This document shows, in pieces, positions 46,101 to 56,498 of a stretch of 64,000 nucleotides of DNA. Under the pieces are notes generated by a model. That model ran no database searches. It worked only from the letters and a program-made list of their open reading frames with translations, and was not told the origin of the DNA. Each line of letters begins with the position of its first letter. Positions within the stretch are counted from its first letter, which is position 1. Made by a program: the position numbers and the translations under genes. Source of the DNA: Mikania micrantha (taxonomy: Eukaryota > Streptophyta > Magnoliopsida > Asterales > Asteraceae); the NCBI GenBank assembly GCA_009363875.1, contig CM018698.1, positions 52,296,067 to 52,360,066 on the forward strand, written 5' to 3'.

Positions 46101-47869
46101 CCGTTAGGTAATGGAATACAGATCATCTTGTTTTGACATATAACTTCCGCTTGGTTATCAGAAAGCCAGTCTATACCGACCACAACATCAAAGCTCCCAA
46201 GCTTAATAGGAAGTAAATTGATATAGAAAAGATGATCATTCAAATTCAAGAAACACCCTTGAATGACACTGTTAGTTTTGATTAACTTGCCATTAGCAAG
46301 TTCAATGACATAGGGAGTTTCTAGATCTATCGCAGGCAATGAGAGTACTGATGCAAATTTAGGAGAGATAAAACTCTTATCTGCCCCTGTATCAAATAGA
46401 AATGATGCGTAAAGATTATTAAGAAGAAATGTACCAGTGACATTGTTCGCATCATGCCTTGCCTCGGTTGCACCAATCTGAAAGGCTCTTCCCCTAGCTT
46501 CATTTCCCGGATTGGTGTTGTTATTGTTCGGACAGTTTCTCTTGAAATGGTCGGGACTTCCACACTTGAAGCACGACTGATTCGTTTGAGTGGTTTGTTG
46601 TGGTGCTTGGTTTGGCTGACAAGCAGGCATGTTACAGTATCTGGTGTAGTGTCCTACTCGGTTGCAGTTCGCACAAACAGGACATGGTCCTGTGTGATGA
46701 AAGGAACACTTGTTACACTTTGGTGCTTTCCCAGTATAAGTTTTCTTTTCAGGAACTACCGCAACATAATTTTTCGCATTTGGTTTGCTCTGGCTAATCT
46801 CAGCCAGAGCTTTGTTCTTGCCAAACCACTTTCGTTTGATACCTTTTGAATCATTCGAGGTACCGACATTACTATGGCCCTCTGTCATCTGAGTTTTTGT
46901 GACCAAAGTACCACTCCTTACCGCCTCATCGGTAAGCTTAGTGGTTAACAGGATTGTACGTTTAAGAGTGGTAGGTTCAGCTGCAGTCACCATTCCCCGA
47001 ATCTGGGGAACCAAACCTTTGATATACTTCTCAATTAAGGCTGCTTCTGTAGGAAACATATTGGGAAGTAGACAAGTAAGTTCATGAAAACGATCGGTAT
47101 AAGCTAGACAATCAGCACCGACCATAGAATGATTCCAGAATTCCTCTTGGAGTTTCTGAATTTCTGTGATTGGGCAGTATTCTGACATAATCAGAGTTTT
47201 GAAATCGTTCCAGCCCATCGAATCAACTGTAGCTGAACCCAAAGTTTTAACCTGGGTATTCCACCAGGTTAGAGCTGATTCCTTCAGAGAACAAGCAGCA
47301 TAAGACACCTTATGCTTCGCCAAACATTGGCTGATCTTGAGTTTGATTTCCATTTCATCAATCCACCTCAAAAGTCCAGCCGCTCCTTCTTTACCCGTGA
47401 AAGTAGGAGGGTTGCAAGAAGCAAAGTACTTGTAAGTACATCCCTGTCGGGGTGGATCAGGAACAATAGTAGTTGTACCGGTAGTGGTATGAGTTTCAAC
47501 GTGACCACCAGTAGCATTATGTTCAACATGATCGTGTTCCCCACCAGAACCTACAGTGATATGTGGTTGGTGTTGTGTCAGAACACCACAAGCAGATAGT
47601 TGTTCACGCACAATACGAGCTATCATAGCCTCATTTGTTTCAGATCCGCTTGTACCAGCAGGTGGAACAATGCCTGCTCCAGGGTTCACTGGTGGAGTAG
47701 TATTCGTTTCCAAGTTCCCAGGTGGGATCACGTTCGCTTCCGGATTAACACGCGGATCCGGATTTGAGTCAACATTCAAAGGTGGAATTTGATTCGGTTC
47801 AGGGTTTGTAATGTTCTGAGTAGCTCTCTTAGCTGGTCGACCTCGTTTAGGAGCCATTATTCTGCTCAC
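43130..47869 (-). CDS. Gypsy gag-pol polyprotein, open frame of 1579 residues
   Basis: Starts MSRIMAPKRGRPAKRATQ (an internal Met at residue 5 is as likely). Gag occupies about residues 150-370, followed by zinc knuckles CANCNRVGHYTRYC and CFKCGSPDHFKRNC (about 400-460). The protease motif LFDTGADKSFIS is near 500, reverse transcriptase has VIVFIDDILIYS, and RNase H follows with YCDASRQGLGCVL. Integrase has HKSRYSIHLG and CLTC, then DRDSRF and an intact TDGQTE. The C-terminal VMDREVKVLK ... YTWEREDQM segment is chromodomain-like. Such tails are thought to steer integration to marked chromatin. No stop or shift interrupts the frame, so this copy may be active. Confidence 0.95.
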   Translation of the reverse strand: MSRIMAPKRGRPAKRATQNITNPEPNQIPPLNVDSNPDPRVNPEANVIPPGNLETNTTPPVNPGAGIVPPAGTSGSETNEAMIARIVREQLSACGVLTQHQPHITVGSGGEHDHVEHNATGGHVETHTTTGTTTIVPDPPRQGCTYKYFASCNPPTFTGKEGAAGLLRWIDEMEIKLKISQCLAKHKVSYAACSLKESALTWWNTQVKTLGSATVDSMGWNDFKTLIMSEYCPITEIQKLQEEFWNHSMVGADCLAYTDRFHELTCLLPNMFPTEAALIEKYIKGLVPQIRGMVTAAEPTTLKRTILLTTKLTDEAVRSGTLVTKTQMTEGHSNVGTSNDSKGIKRKWFGKNKALAEISQSKPNAKNYVAVVPEKKTYTGKAPKCNKCSFHHTGPCPVCANCNRVGHYTRYCNMPACQPNQAPQQTTQTNQSCFKCGSPDHFKRNCPNNNNTNPGNEARGRAFQIGATEARHDANNVTGTFLLNNLYASFLFDTGADKSFISPKFASVLSLPAIDLETPYVIELANGKLIKTNSVIQGCFLNLNDHLFYINLLPIKLGSFDVVVGIDWLSDNQAEVICQNKMICIPLPNGNTLVVQGERAGRKLGLISCMQAQKFLRKGCYAFLAHVTEHSSSPKQITDIPVVKDFPEVFPEDISGLPPVRQVEFRIDLIPGAAPVAKAPYRLAPSEMQELSGQLQELLDKGFIRPSFSPWGAPILFVKKKDGSFRMCIDYRELNKLTIKNRYPLPRIDDLFDQLQGVTYFSKIDLRSGYHQLRIHDDDIPKTAFRTRYGHYEFLVMPFGLTNAPAVFMDLMNRVCRPYLDKFVIVFIDDILIYSRNQQEHAQHLKLILELLAHEQLYAKFSKCEFWLREVQFLGHVVNQNGIQVDPSKIQAVKQWETPRTPTEIRQFLGLAGYYRRFIKNFSKIALPLTTLTQKNQPFIWSSQQEEAFQLLKHKLCNAPILALPEGTDNFTVYCDASRQGLGCVLMQKDKVIAYASRQLKVHEKNYTTHDLELGAVVFALKIWRHYLYGTKCIIYTDHKSLQHILDQKMLNMRQRRWVELLNDYDCEIRYHPGKANVVADALSRKERVKPLRVKALGMTIQTSLIPQIKDAQQQTLQATNYSAEGLRGLDKKLDTKDDGLLYFKDRMWVPLFGNSRTIILDEAHKSRYSIHLGADKMYKDLKDFYWWPGMKKHIAEYVDRCLTCLKIKAEHQRPSGLLQQPEIPMWKWDQISMDFITKLPRTSRNHDSIWVIVDRLTKSAHFLPIREDYSMDRLAKLYVNEIVSRHGVPISIISDRDSRFMSRFWQTLQNALGTQINMSTAYHPQTDGQTERTNQTLEDMFRSCVIDFGGSWDIHLPLVEFSYNNSYHTSIQCAPFEALYGCKCRSPICWSEVGENQIIGPEFIQETTDKIALIQERIKAARDRQKSYADNRRRPLEFQIGDLVMLKVSPWKGIFRFGKRGKLSPRFVGPFKILERIGPVAYRLELPLELSNIHDVFHVSNLKKCLTDESLIVPLKEIQIDEKLQFREEPVEVMDREVKVLKRSRIPIVKIRWNSQRGPEYTWEREDQMEQKYPHLFA

Positions 47870-48169
47870 AAGCAGACAAAACTTAGGTCAGTTCAAGAAC
47901 ATTAAAGATATAACCCGTTCTATCACATAAATACAATCATATTCAGTTACACTGAAAAAAAATTTATGTTGAAATGTGATTATAAAGAATATAGTATAAT
48001 TACATGAATTTAGTCCAGACATGTTTGCACTACACACAGATCACACAATTGTTCGTAGTTATACTTAGTCCTGTTAATTCAAAAACATGTCAAAATATTA
48101 CACAGCTCATAGCATTGTAATATAGATATGTTATTACACATGTTTTTGATAGATTATTATACAGGACCC

Positions 48170-48560
48170 TGTTATGTTCTCACACAGAATCGTTCTCACA
48201 CAGAATCGTTCTCACACAGAAATGTTCTCACAGTTCTATGATACATTGCCACACTGGCAATAGATATGTTCTCACACAGAATTGTTCTCACAGTTCTATG
48301 ATACATTGCCACACTGGCAATAGATATGTTCTCACACAGAATTTTGATATGTTACCACACAGGATTTTGATATGTTATCACACAGGATTTTGATATGTTA
48401 CCACACAGGATTTTGATATGTTACCACACAGGATTTTGATATGTTACCACACAGGATTTTGATATGTTACCACACAGGATTTTGATATGTTATCACACAG
48501 ACATTTGAAATGATACCACACAAGGTACTCAGAGATGATACCACACAAGGTATTCAGAGA
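48170..48560 (-). repeat. Tandem repeats in the gypsy leader
   Basis: Three unit types follow each other between primer site and gag: GTTCTCACACAGAATC-type, a roughly 60-bp unit with CACACTGGCAATAGATATG (twice), and the 23-bp GATATGTTACCACACAGGATTTT-type (about six copies, 48350-48500). All share the core CACACA. Confidence 0.85.
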
Positions 48561-48822
48561 TGATATATCTTCCAATCTCAACACAACTATTCGTCTTTAC
48601 TGTTATTAATGTTCTGCTTGTATTGAAATTTACTAGAACGTACAAGTGATGCAAATTCCAGTTGTGCTGGCCAGTCAAAACTGTAATTTGTACTACTTGA
48701 TTATTCTGGCTTAATTCAAAACAAGTTTTGTTCGTTAGTTATGTTCGGTGCTCTCTGTGTCACTATACGAGCCTATGGTTATAGTCTAGGTTTCTAAGTC
48801 AACCTAAATCTCTATAACCTGT

Positions 48823-48835
48823 GGCTCTGATACCA
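48823..48835 (-). other. Primer-binding site of gypsy element
   Basis: Minus strand TGGTATCAGAGCC, a few bases inside the LTR edge. Confidence 0.9.
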
Positions 48836-48838
48836 CCC

Positions 48839-50921
48839 TGTCACACCCCCACCCCTCGTCACCTCGTGTCTGGTCTGACGTCACTGAATCGGTTGCGGAA
48901 GCATAGTGGTGATATCTCCGAGGTGAGGGGTGACTTACTTGAACCAATATCACAGCACACAGATTAACTTAAAAGAAATATATTACAAGGGTTTTCGTTA
49001 TCACAACCAAACTTTTAGTTTATGAACAACTTATTACATATACCAAGTTATCTAATTACAAGTGTTTAAGCGTGCTGCCTCACCTCAAGAGTCACTGTCT
49101 ACCTGCAAAAGTTTTGAGTTTCGAAAGGTCAGCACAAAGCTGGTGAGTTCGTAAAGTTCAAGTTCAATAGTATGATATGATATGCAATTGTTCAATAGAT
49201 ATACAGTTCAAGACAACCATGGGACCTGTATCTACTTCCTTTCAGACGAGACTCTACGATTTTGAAGACACTACCCACTGGTAATATCTTAATGCCTCAT
49301 TATCTTAATGTCTATCACTAACATTAAGAAGGTGTTTTGAAAACAGCAGTAAACATTCACACCAGGGGAGAAACAAACCTCCCAGTGAATGAGTTGTCAG
49401 CCGATAGTACTATCATTGTTCCTCGTTCGGCCACACATGGATTTACTAGATACAGTTCAAGGAATGAGGACTTTTGAGTTCTATGATAGAGTTCTGTCTA
49501 CAGGCCAAAATCCCATGAAATCCCACAAAAGTCACAACAATCACATGAAATCACACAGATATCAGTGATACATATCATATGTTCATTAAAAGTTCCACAA
49601 TGTTCCCCGATGTTTACAAAAGATTAAAAATAAAAGGGGTTGTACGAAACTCACCTGATAATAATAGGGTAGCAGTGTATCACCAAACTGATAGTACAGA
49701 GATGATTCTGCATTTAGTTATCTTTAATAAGTTATTTATGTTCTAGTTTACTGATTAGATCCTTCTGAACGTTCAATGTCAAAGACATTGTTTAGTAAAT
49801 CATCAACTCGATATTAATTATATAATTAATTAATTTAAGGTTATATCATACAATGTATGATAATGTAGGAACCTACATTGCATTAGATTCCTAACACAAA
49901 GTTGATGACACTCTAGTTTAATCAGAATAATCTCAGATTAACCAAATAGTTAATGTTGTTGATTATAATGCTAAAACAGTTTCTAGATGATTTAATGGCT
50001 TAGGAGTGATTAATCCTTATTATTGATTACCCAAATATCATGAAATATCACAATGTAGCATTAGAATAGGTGAAATAACCAGATTTAACATACTAATCTG
50101 ACTGTTATCACAAACATCAGATAATCATTCCAATGAGTATGTTAATGATTATGATTAGTTTGAAACACTTGAATTTAACCTTTGTATTTCAAAGATTAAT
50201 CAAACTAATCACCTACATTGTCATAATCAAATGGTTTAAACCATTACGATCATAGGTATGATTTCATGCAAACCGGGCATCACAACGGATCAAAACAAGG
50301 ATTTAACCGTTAGAACTTCGTGTTCTTCGTTTATAATCAATCCTAGCCATCATCTAGGCAATAATCAACAACCCTAACTATCTCATTACGTTCAAAATCA
50401 AGATCTAATCAATCAAAATCAAACTAGAAGGTTAAAACGAACCGTTACCTGTTCTGACAAATTTCTGCGCGTATAACAACGATCAGGACTTGAAAATACG
50501 ATCTGTGGTGCGATTTATGGCTTCAAATGGCTTTGAAATGAAGTATGATGGTGTTAGAATGAAGAAATGGCGTCTGGAGGTCGAACTGAGTCGAGAAAAT
50601 GCGTTTTTGAGTTTTTCCAGACGTTCTGATCGTTTAAACACAATTCTTGCCGACATAGCCAGCCAGGCGTATCGCCTGGATCCATGCACCCACGTCAGGC
50701 GTACCGCCTGACCCGTTTTTCTTCCAATATTTGATTTAAACTTCGTTTCGCGATTCCGGGAGCGTACGAACTCCGTTTTTCGCGCGGTTTTCGCCCACGT
50801 TCATCATTTTTCACATACTATCAATCCCCAATAACAAAAGTTACTAAATCCTCGTGGATTTTAAGCACGGCCAAATGTGCTCACGTTATTAATGCCGAAT
50901 TCTTCGTACGCAACTGTCACA
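48839..50921 (-). repeat. 5' LTR of gypsy element (2083 bp)
   Basis: Same length and nearly the same sequence as the 3' LTR. The same palindrome pair lies at about 50664-50710. Confidence 0.96.
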
Positions 50922-51035
50922 TTAAACGTATTAAAATCGAACACAGTCATAAAATTCAGTTTTGCATTTAAACCAGTAAATCAATTCTGAATTCAAAGTA
51001 CAACTGCTTATTTGTTCGTTCATCCAAATACTAAA

Positions 51036-54000
51036 TCAAAACATATCACTAGCTAATCTAAGCCCGATCGCACTCCTGTGCTGATCATACTTGTCCTGAG
51101 TCATGGGCTTAGTGAACGGGTCTGCTAGGTTTTGATCTGTGTCCACTTTGCTTATTATGATGTCTCCACGTTCCACTATTTCCCGTATGTAGTGGAATTT
51201 TCTTAAAATGTGCCTGGATTTGTGATGAGACCTTGGCTCTTTGGCTTGAGCTATAGCACCTGTGTTATCACAAAAGATTTCGATAGGTTTCCGAATACTT
51301 GGAACCACATCGAGGTCAGCTATGAACTTCTTTATCCAAGCAGCTTCCTTTGCAGCATCCGATGCAGCAATATATTCAGATTCAGTGGTTGAATCCGCCA
51401 CTACACTCTGTTTGGAACTTTTCCAAGAGACAGCTCCTCCATTGAGAGTGAATACGAAACCTGATTGTGAGCGAGAGTCATCTCGGTCAGTCTGGAAGCT
51501 AGCATTAGTGTAACACCTTACAGTGAGCTCTTCTTCCACTCCTCCAAATATCAAAAACATTTCTTTAGTTCTTCTCAAGTACTTCAGAATGTTCTTGACT
51601 GCAGTCCAATGGGCTATGCCAGGATTTTGCTGAAAACGACTGGTCATGCTCAAAGCATACGAGACGTCAGGTCTAGTGCATAACATAGCATACATTATAG
51701 AACCAATCGCAGAGGCATATGGAATTGCTTGCATTCGCCTAATTTCAATGTCCGTTGAAGGATATTGCGATTTGTTCAACACGGTTCCTTTAGTCATGGG
51801 AATAGTCCCTTTCTTGGAGTTCTCCATGTTGAAGCGTGTCATCATTTTGTCTATGTATGTACTTTGACTTAGCCCTAGAAGCCGCTTAGATCTATCTCTG
51901 TGGATTTTTATTCCAAGAATGTAAGCTGCTTCTCCAAGATCTTTCATTGCAAAACAAGTTCCCAACCAGTGCTTGACTTCGTTAAGCATATGAATGTTGT
52001 TTCCAATAATCAGTATATCATCCACATACAAGATGAGGAATGATATAGTGCTCCCACTTGCCTTTCTGTAAACACACGGTTCATCTTCATTTTTGATGAA
52101 GCCAAACTCTTTGATCTTTTGATCAAAACGAAGATTCCAGCAGCGAGATGCCTGTTTGAGTCCATAAATAGACTTATTTAGTTTACATACCTTACTTGGA
52201 TATTTTGGATCAATAAAACCATCAGGCTGAGCCATATAGACATCTTCAAAAAGATGTCCATTCAGAAAAGCGGTTTTAACATCCATTTGCCATATCTCAT
52301 AGTCATAATATGCAGCTATGGCAAGTAATATCCTGATCGATTTGATCATAGCAACTGGTGAAAAAGTTTCATCATAGTCAACACCTTGAGTTTGAGTGAA
52401 ACCCTTCGCAACCAGCCGTGCTTTGTAGGTATGAACATTTCCATGCATGTCGGTTTTTCTCTTGAAAATCCATTTGCTCCCTACTGCCCGTGAACCGGGG
52501 GGTAGCTCAACCAAGTCCCAAACTTGATTGTCACGCATGTATTGCATCTTGGAATTCATGGCATCGAGCCATTTCGCAGATTCTGGATCTGATATAGCAG
52601 ATTTGTAGTTAGTAGGTTCGTCATCAGGCTCAGCTACTACCAGGACTTCAGAACCATCAAGATGCCAAAGGTATCTATCAGGAGCATTGCGAGTCCTGCT
52701 ACTTCTACGAATGCTTGTGTTTATGTCTGATTCATTAGCAACAACTTCTTGTTGATCAGACGTTCCGACTTCATCAGCGGTCGTTTGCGGTTCTCGAATT
52801 TCTTCGAGATCCACAATATTGCTTCCAGTTCCTCGATCAAGAAATTCTTTCTCGAGAAAGTGGCCCTTCCTTTTGATGGAAATCAAGTTTGCATCAGGAT
52901 GGTAGAAATAATATCCGCTTCTATTATGGTATCCGACAAAAACAATCTTTTCGCCTCGAGGATCAAGTTTGTCATCAAAATCTCTAGTGACATATGCATC
53001 GCATCCCCATACCCTAAGGTAAGACAAATTGGGTTTAGTGCCAAACCATATCTCATATGGTGTTTTGTTTACCTTCTTAGTCGGTGCCAGATTTACAATG
53101 CGGGCGGCGGTCATAAGAGCAAAACTCCAAAAGGAGTGAGGCAAGTTAGTTCTACACATCATCGATCGGACCATATCAAGTAGGGTGCGATTTCTCCTCT
53201 CGCTTACGCCATTAAGTTGGGGTGTGCCAGGAGGAGTGGGCTGTGAAACAATTCCACGTTCTTTCAGATGATTGATGAACTCTAAGCTGAGATATTCGCC
53301 ACCTCGATCTGATCGAAGTGCCTTAATCGTTTTACCAAGTTGGTTCTCTACTTCGTTTTGAAACTCTTTGAACTTTTCAAAGGTTTCATGCTTATGCTTC
53401 ATTAGATAAACATATGCATATCGACTATAATCATCAATGAATGAAACGAAGTATCTTTCATGATTTCTAGACATAGTTCTGAAAGGACCACACACATTAG
53501 TATGTATGAGTGCTAACAGATCTTTTGCTCGTTCACCAACATGGGTGAAGGGATCTTTAGTGAGTTTGCCAGCTAAGCAAGATTCACAGTCATCAAAGGA
53601 GTCTTGTCCAGTGGATTCAAGAATCCCCTCAGACTGGAGCCTTTTTATGCGAGATTTGCTTATGTGGCCAAGTCTACAATGCCATAGAAATGTATCATTA
53701 ATGCCAGATTTGATACGTTTAGAAAGATTATATACATTATTGTTTGGTTGAACATCTATTTCATAAATACCATTTCGAGGTTTAGCCTCAAAGTAAAATA
53801 CATCATTTAAGTAGGCAGATATAGCAATATCATTAAAAACGTACTTAAATCCTTGTTCAAACAACAGAGAAACTGAAATAATGTTTCTGGTTAAACCAGG
53901 TGCATACAAACAATTATTCAACATAAGTACAAGGCCAGAAGGACATGAAAGATAATATGTTCCAGTTGCAAGAACTGGTACTCTTTTCCCATCACCAACG

Positions 54001-55010
54001 ATGAGTTCCATGTCGCCTTGTTTCAGTTTCTTCCACTTTTCAGGTTCCTGCAAGACATTAATGATGTGGTAACCACATCCAGTGTCAAACACCCATGTGT
54101 TGCTGGAAACAGTAAAAAGTTCAATAACATAAATAGAAGTACCTGAAGGGCCTGCACCATTGGCCTTGTTCATCCTCAGCTTAGCCAGATATTCAGGGCA
54201 ATTACGCCTCCAATGCCCCATCTTGTTGCATTCAAAGCATTGACGCTCCTCAGGGGGTGGTGCTTTAGTAATTGCCTTGGCTTTGTTGGTGGCGGGCTTG
54301 GCAGCAACAATAGCTTTATTCTTGCCCTTGCTGTTATAACCCCTTTTCTTGGGATTGGGCTTTCTAACACCAGCAGATCGAATTGTCAATACTTGATTGA
54401 CTTTGCTTGATACATTCATCTCAGCCGTCTTCAGCATCCCATGCAGTTCAAGCACAGTCTTCTCCCAAGCATTCATATTGAAATTCATTACGAACTGGTC
54501 GTAAGACTTTGGGAGAGAGTTCAAGATGAAGTCCGCTGCCATTTCATTTGACAGGGGATAACCAAGCTTATTCAATTGGTCGATGTACCCTTTCATCGTA
54601 AGCACATGAGCACTAACTGACGAGCCTTCTTGCATTTTGCAGCCGATAAGCTGCTTCATGGTGTCATAGCGTTCTTGACGGGCTTGTTTCTGAAACATGC
54701 CTGTAAGTTGCTGGATCATGTCAAAGGCACCCATGTCTTCCACGTTCTTCTGAAGATCAGAAGACATAGTGGCTTGCATAAGGCAGGCTACCTCAATGGC
54801 ATCCTCGTTATGCTTTTCCCAGGCTTTACGGGCAGCAGCCGTATTACCTTCAGGCTCATTAGGAACTGGACCTTCCAGTACATAGTGCTTTTTGGCAAAC
54901 TTAAGTACAATTTTCAAGTTGCGGTGCCATTCGAGAAAGTTGGTGTTATTCAGCTTATCTTTCTCAAGTATGGACTTGAGAGCGAATGAGGAGTTATTTT
55001 CGTGAGACAT
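51036..55010 (-). CDS. Copia gag-pol polyprotein, open frame of 1324 residues
   Basis: One uninterrupted frame starting at the ATG at 55008-55010. Gag occupies about residues 1-260, with a basic Lys-rich stretch and zinc knuckle CFECNKMGHWRRNC near 265. The protease motif WVFDTGCGYHI is near 310. Integrase has HCRLGHISKS and CESC, then the DDE core with DDYSRYAYVYL and RSDRGGEYL. Reverse transcriptase has AFLNGHLFEDVYM and YVDDILIIG, and RNase H ends the protein with ATTESEYIAASDAA-type wording. The product would assemble particles in the cytoplasm and make and integrate element DNA. Everything expected is present, so the coding part may still be functional. Confidence 0.93.
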   Translation of the reverse strand: MSHENNSSFALKSILEKDKLNNTNFLEWHRNLKIVLKFAKKHYVLEGPVPNEPEGNTAAARKAWEKHNEDAIEVACLMQATMSSDLQKNVEDMGAFDMIQQLTGMFQKQARQERYDTMKQLIGCKMQEGSSVSAHVLTMKGYIDQLNKLGYPLSNEMAADFILNSLPKSYDQFVMNFNMNAWEKTVLELHGMLKTAEMNVSSKVNQVLTIRSAGVRKPNPKKRGYNSKGKNKAIVAAKPATNKAKAITKAPPPEERQCFECNKMGHWRRNCPEYLAKLRMNKANGAGPSGTSIYVIELFTVSSNTWVFDTGCGYHIINVLQEPEKWKKLKQGDMELIVGDGKRVPVLATGTYYLSCPSGLVLMLNNCLYAPGLTRNIISVSLLFEQGFKYVFNDIAISAYLNDVFYFEAKPRNGIYEIDVQPNNNVYNLSKRIKSGINDTFLWHCRLGHISKSRIKRLQSEGILESTGQDSFDDCESCLAGKLTKDPFTHVGERAKDLLALIHTNVCGPFRTMSRNHERYFVSFIDDYSRYAYVYLMKHKHETFEKFKEFQNEVENQLGKTIKALRSDRGGEYLSLEFINHLKERGIVSQPTPPGTPQLNGVSERRNRTLLDMVRSMMCRTNLPHSFWSFALMTAARIVNLAPTKKVNKTPYEIWFGTKPNLSYLRVWGCDAYVTRDFDDKLDPRGEKIVFVGYHNRSGYYFYHPDANLISIKRKGHFLEKEFLDRGTGSNIVDLEEIREPQTTADEVGTSDQQEVVANESDINTSIRRSSRTRNAPDRYLWHLDGSEVLVVAEPDDEPTNYKSAISDPESAKWLDAMNSKMQYMRDNQVWDLVELPPGSRAVGSKWIFKRKTDMHGNVHTYKARLVAKGFTQTQGVDYDETFSPVAMIKSIRILLAIAAYYDYEIWQMDVKTAFLNGHLFEDVYMAQPDGFIDPKYPSKVCKLNKSIYGLKQASRCWNLRFDQKIKEFGFIKNEDEPCVYRKASGSTISFLILYVDDILIIGNNIHMLNEVKHWLGTCFAMKDLGEAAYILGIKIHRDRSKRLLGLSQSTYIDKMMTRFNMENSKKGTIPMTKGTVLNKSQYPSTDIEIRRMQAIPYASAIGSIMYAMLCTRPDVSYALSMTSRFQQNPGIAHWTAVKNILKYLRRTKEMFLIFGGVEEELTVRCYTNASFQTDRDDSRSQSGFVFTLNGGAVSWKSSKQSVVADSTTESEYIAASDAAKEAAWIKKFIADLDVVPSIRKPIEIFCDNTGAIAQAKEPRSHHKSRHILRKFHYIREIVERGDIIISKVDTDQNLADPFTKPMTQDKYDQHRSAIGLRLASDMF

Positions 55011-56484
55011 CCCTTTAAAGTAAGCAAAATTAAATAATTAGTATTTTTTGATGTTTAATTCCTTATTTAATTAATGACCCATTAACAGTAATAAGAATAA
55101 GGATTGAGAATCTAGCAGTATCAGTTACTAAATGCAGCTGTGGCATGCAACATTAGTAAGTGATAGTAGGTAGACTGACAACGTTTGTCAATTGTGAAAA
55201 ATGCACAACTCTCAAGTATGAGGCCACTAAGACAACTTGTCTATTTAGTGATACGTTTAGCCTCATCTATGCTCACTTTCATTTCCATACAGCTGTGGCA
55301 CGTAACAAGATATGAAAGTAATAGTCATCCTAAAACAGGTACATGTGGAAGAGCCGGATGTGTCAACGAAAACTCTTGCACCTTAGAGGACAAACTACGC
55401 ACCAAGTGCGGTGCTGTGGCTCCAAACACTGGTGTTTCGCATTATGCTCCAAGTGTCCCTTATAATAGGATAGCATAAACTATTGATTTTATATATATGG
55501 GATCCATTTTTAGTGTTTACCGAATAAGGGTCAAACACAACAAATGATCTAATCATACGTGCGTTGTAAAAACCAGTTTTACTATATTTAATGTCGTGAC
55601 TTAGTGATGAACCCTTTCATCTCTCATGACACTTAATTTTAAATAACATATTAAAACTAAGTTTGTCGCACTTGCATAACCATTCAAAAGTTAATAGTTA
55701 ATCTATTAAGTTTCTGAGTTTAAAACAATTTTAGATTGTAGAAACTCATTGGTTATATATATATATTTTAAAACAAACTATTTGTTTTATAAAACTTTTA
55801 CAAGTTGCAAAATTGATTAGTTTTTGAACCGTTACATATTATTGCGATTATGTTTTTAAAACTCCTTTTAAAACCCTTTTGGTATTTGATTGGTATGTTA
55901 TAACATTTATAAGATAAAGCAACCACAATATCAAATTAAAAAAATATGTAAATCATAAGGTCAAATTGTGTTTGATTTTGCTAGAGCCAAGTAGCAAAAC
56001 AAACTAGGTCACGGGGTCACAACACACAATCAACCACAATGATGAATAGTGCATCTTGTGATCTTGAGCTGCTCCCACTGACATCCAGATCCGTGCTTCT
56101 TGATCTTGATTCTTCAGTTTTGTCTTCAGGTCTTTTATCATTACAATATTTACAATAAATTGAAATACATAACGAGAAAATACAAACCCTACTCTATTAC
56201 AATTTTGAGCCATCAAAATGGGCCAAACCATAATAAACCAAAACTGAAAAATTAAACAACCAAACAAACACAAGGTCGGGCCTGATTTACATATTCAATC
56301 ATAATTTTATGATTAAAACTGGGTAATTATTTTGGTCAATTATAACTTTGACCAAATAAATAATTTTACCCAAATAATTATTCAGATCTATATCTGGATC
56401 AGAAACTCAAAATATTAAACAATTTAGAGTTTGTGATCTGTAACCGGTTAAACTGACCGGATCCGATTTGCATGTTGTAAGCGT
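55011..56484 (-). other. Copia leader between primer site and gag
   Basis: About 1.5 kb without a convincing reading frame, unusually long for a copia leader. It contains a gtggcatgcaac/gtggcacgtaac word twice (about 55140 and 55294) with similar surroundings. Confidence 0.6.
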
Positions 56485-56497
56485 GGCTCTGATACCA
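56485..56497 (-). other. Primer-binding site of the copia element
   Basis: Minus strand TGGTATCAGAGCC, one base inside the LTR edge; complementary to initiator-Met tRNA. Confidence 0.9.
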
Positions 56498-56498
56498 C

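Larger units (their letters stand above)
40983..50921 (-). mobile_element. Complete young Ty3/gypsy retrotransposon (Tekay-like)
   Basis: 9939 bp with duplication TTAAA (40978-40982 and 50922-50926). The two 2083-bp LTRs differ at only two places that I noticed (near 42921/50779 and 43015/50868). The primer site, polypurine tract and an unbroken 1579-codon gag-pol frame are all present. It sits inside the copia element, so it is the younger of the two. Confidence 0.97.
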
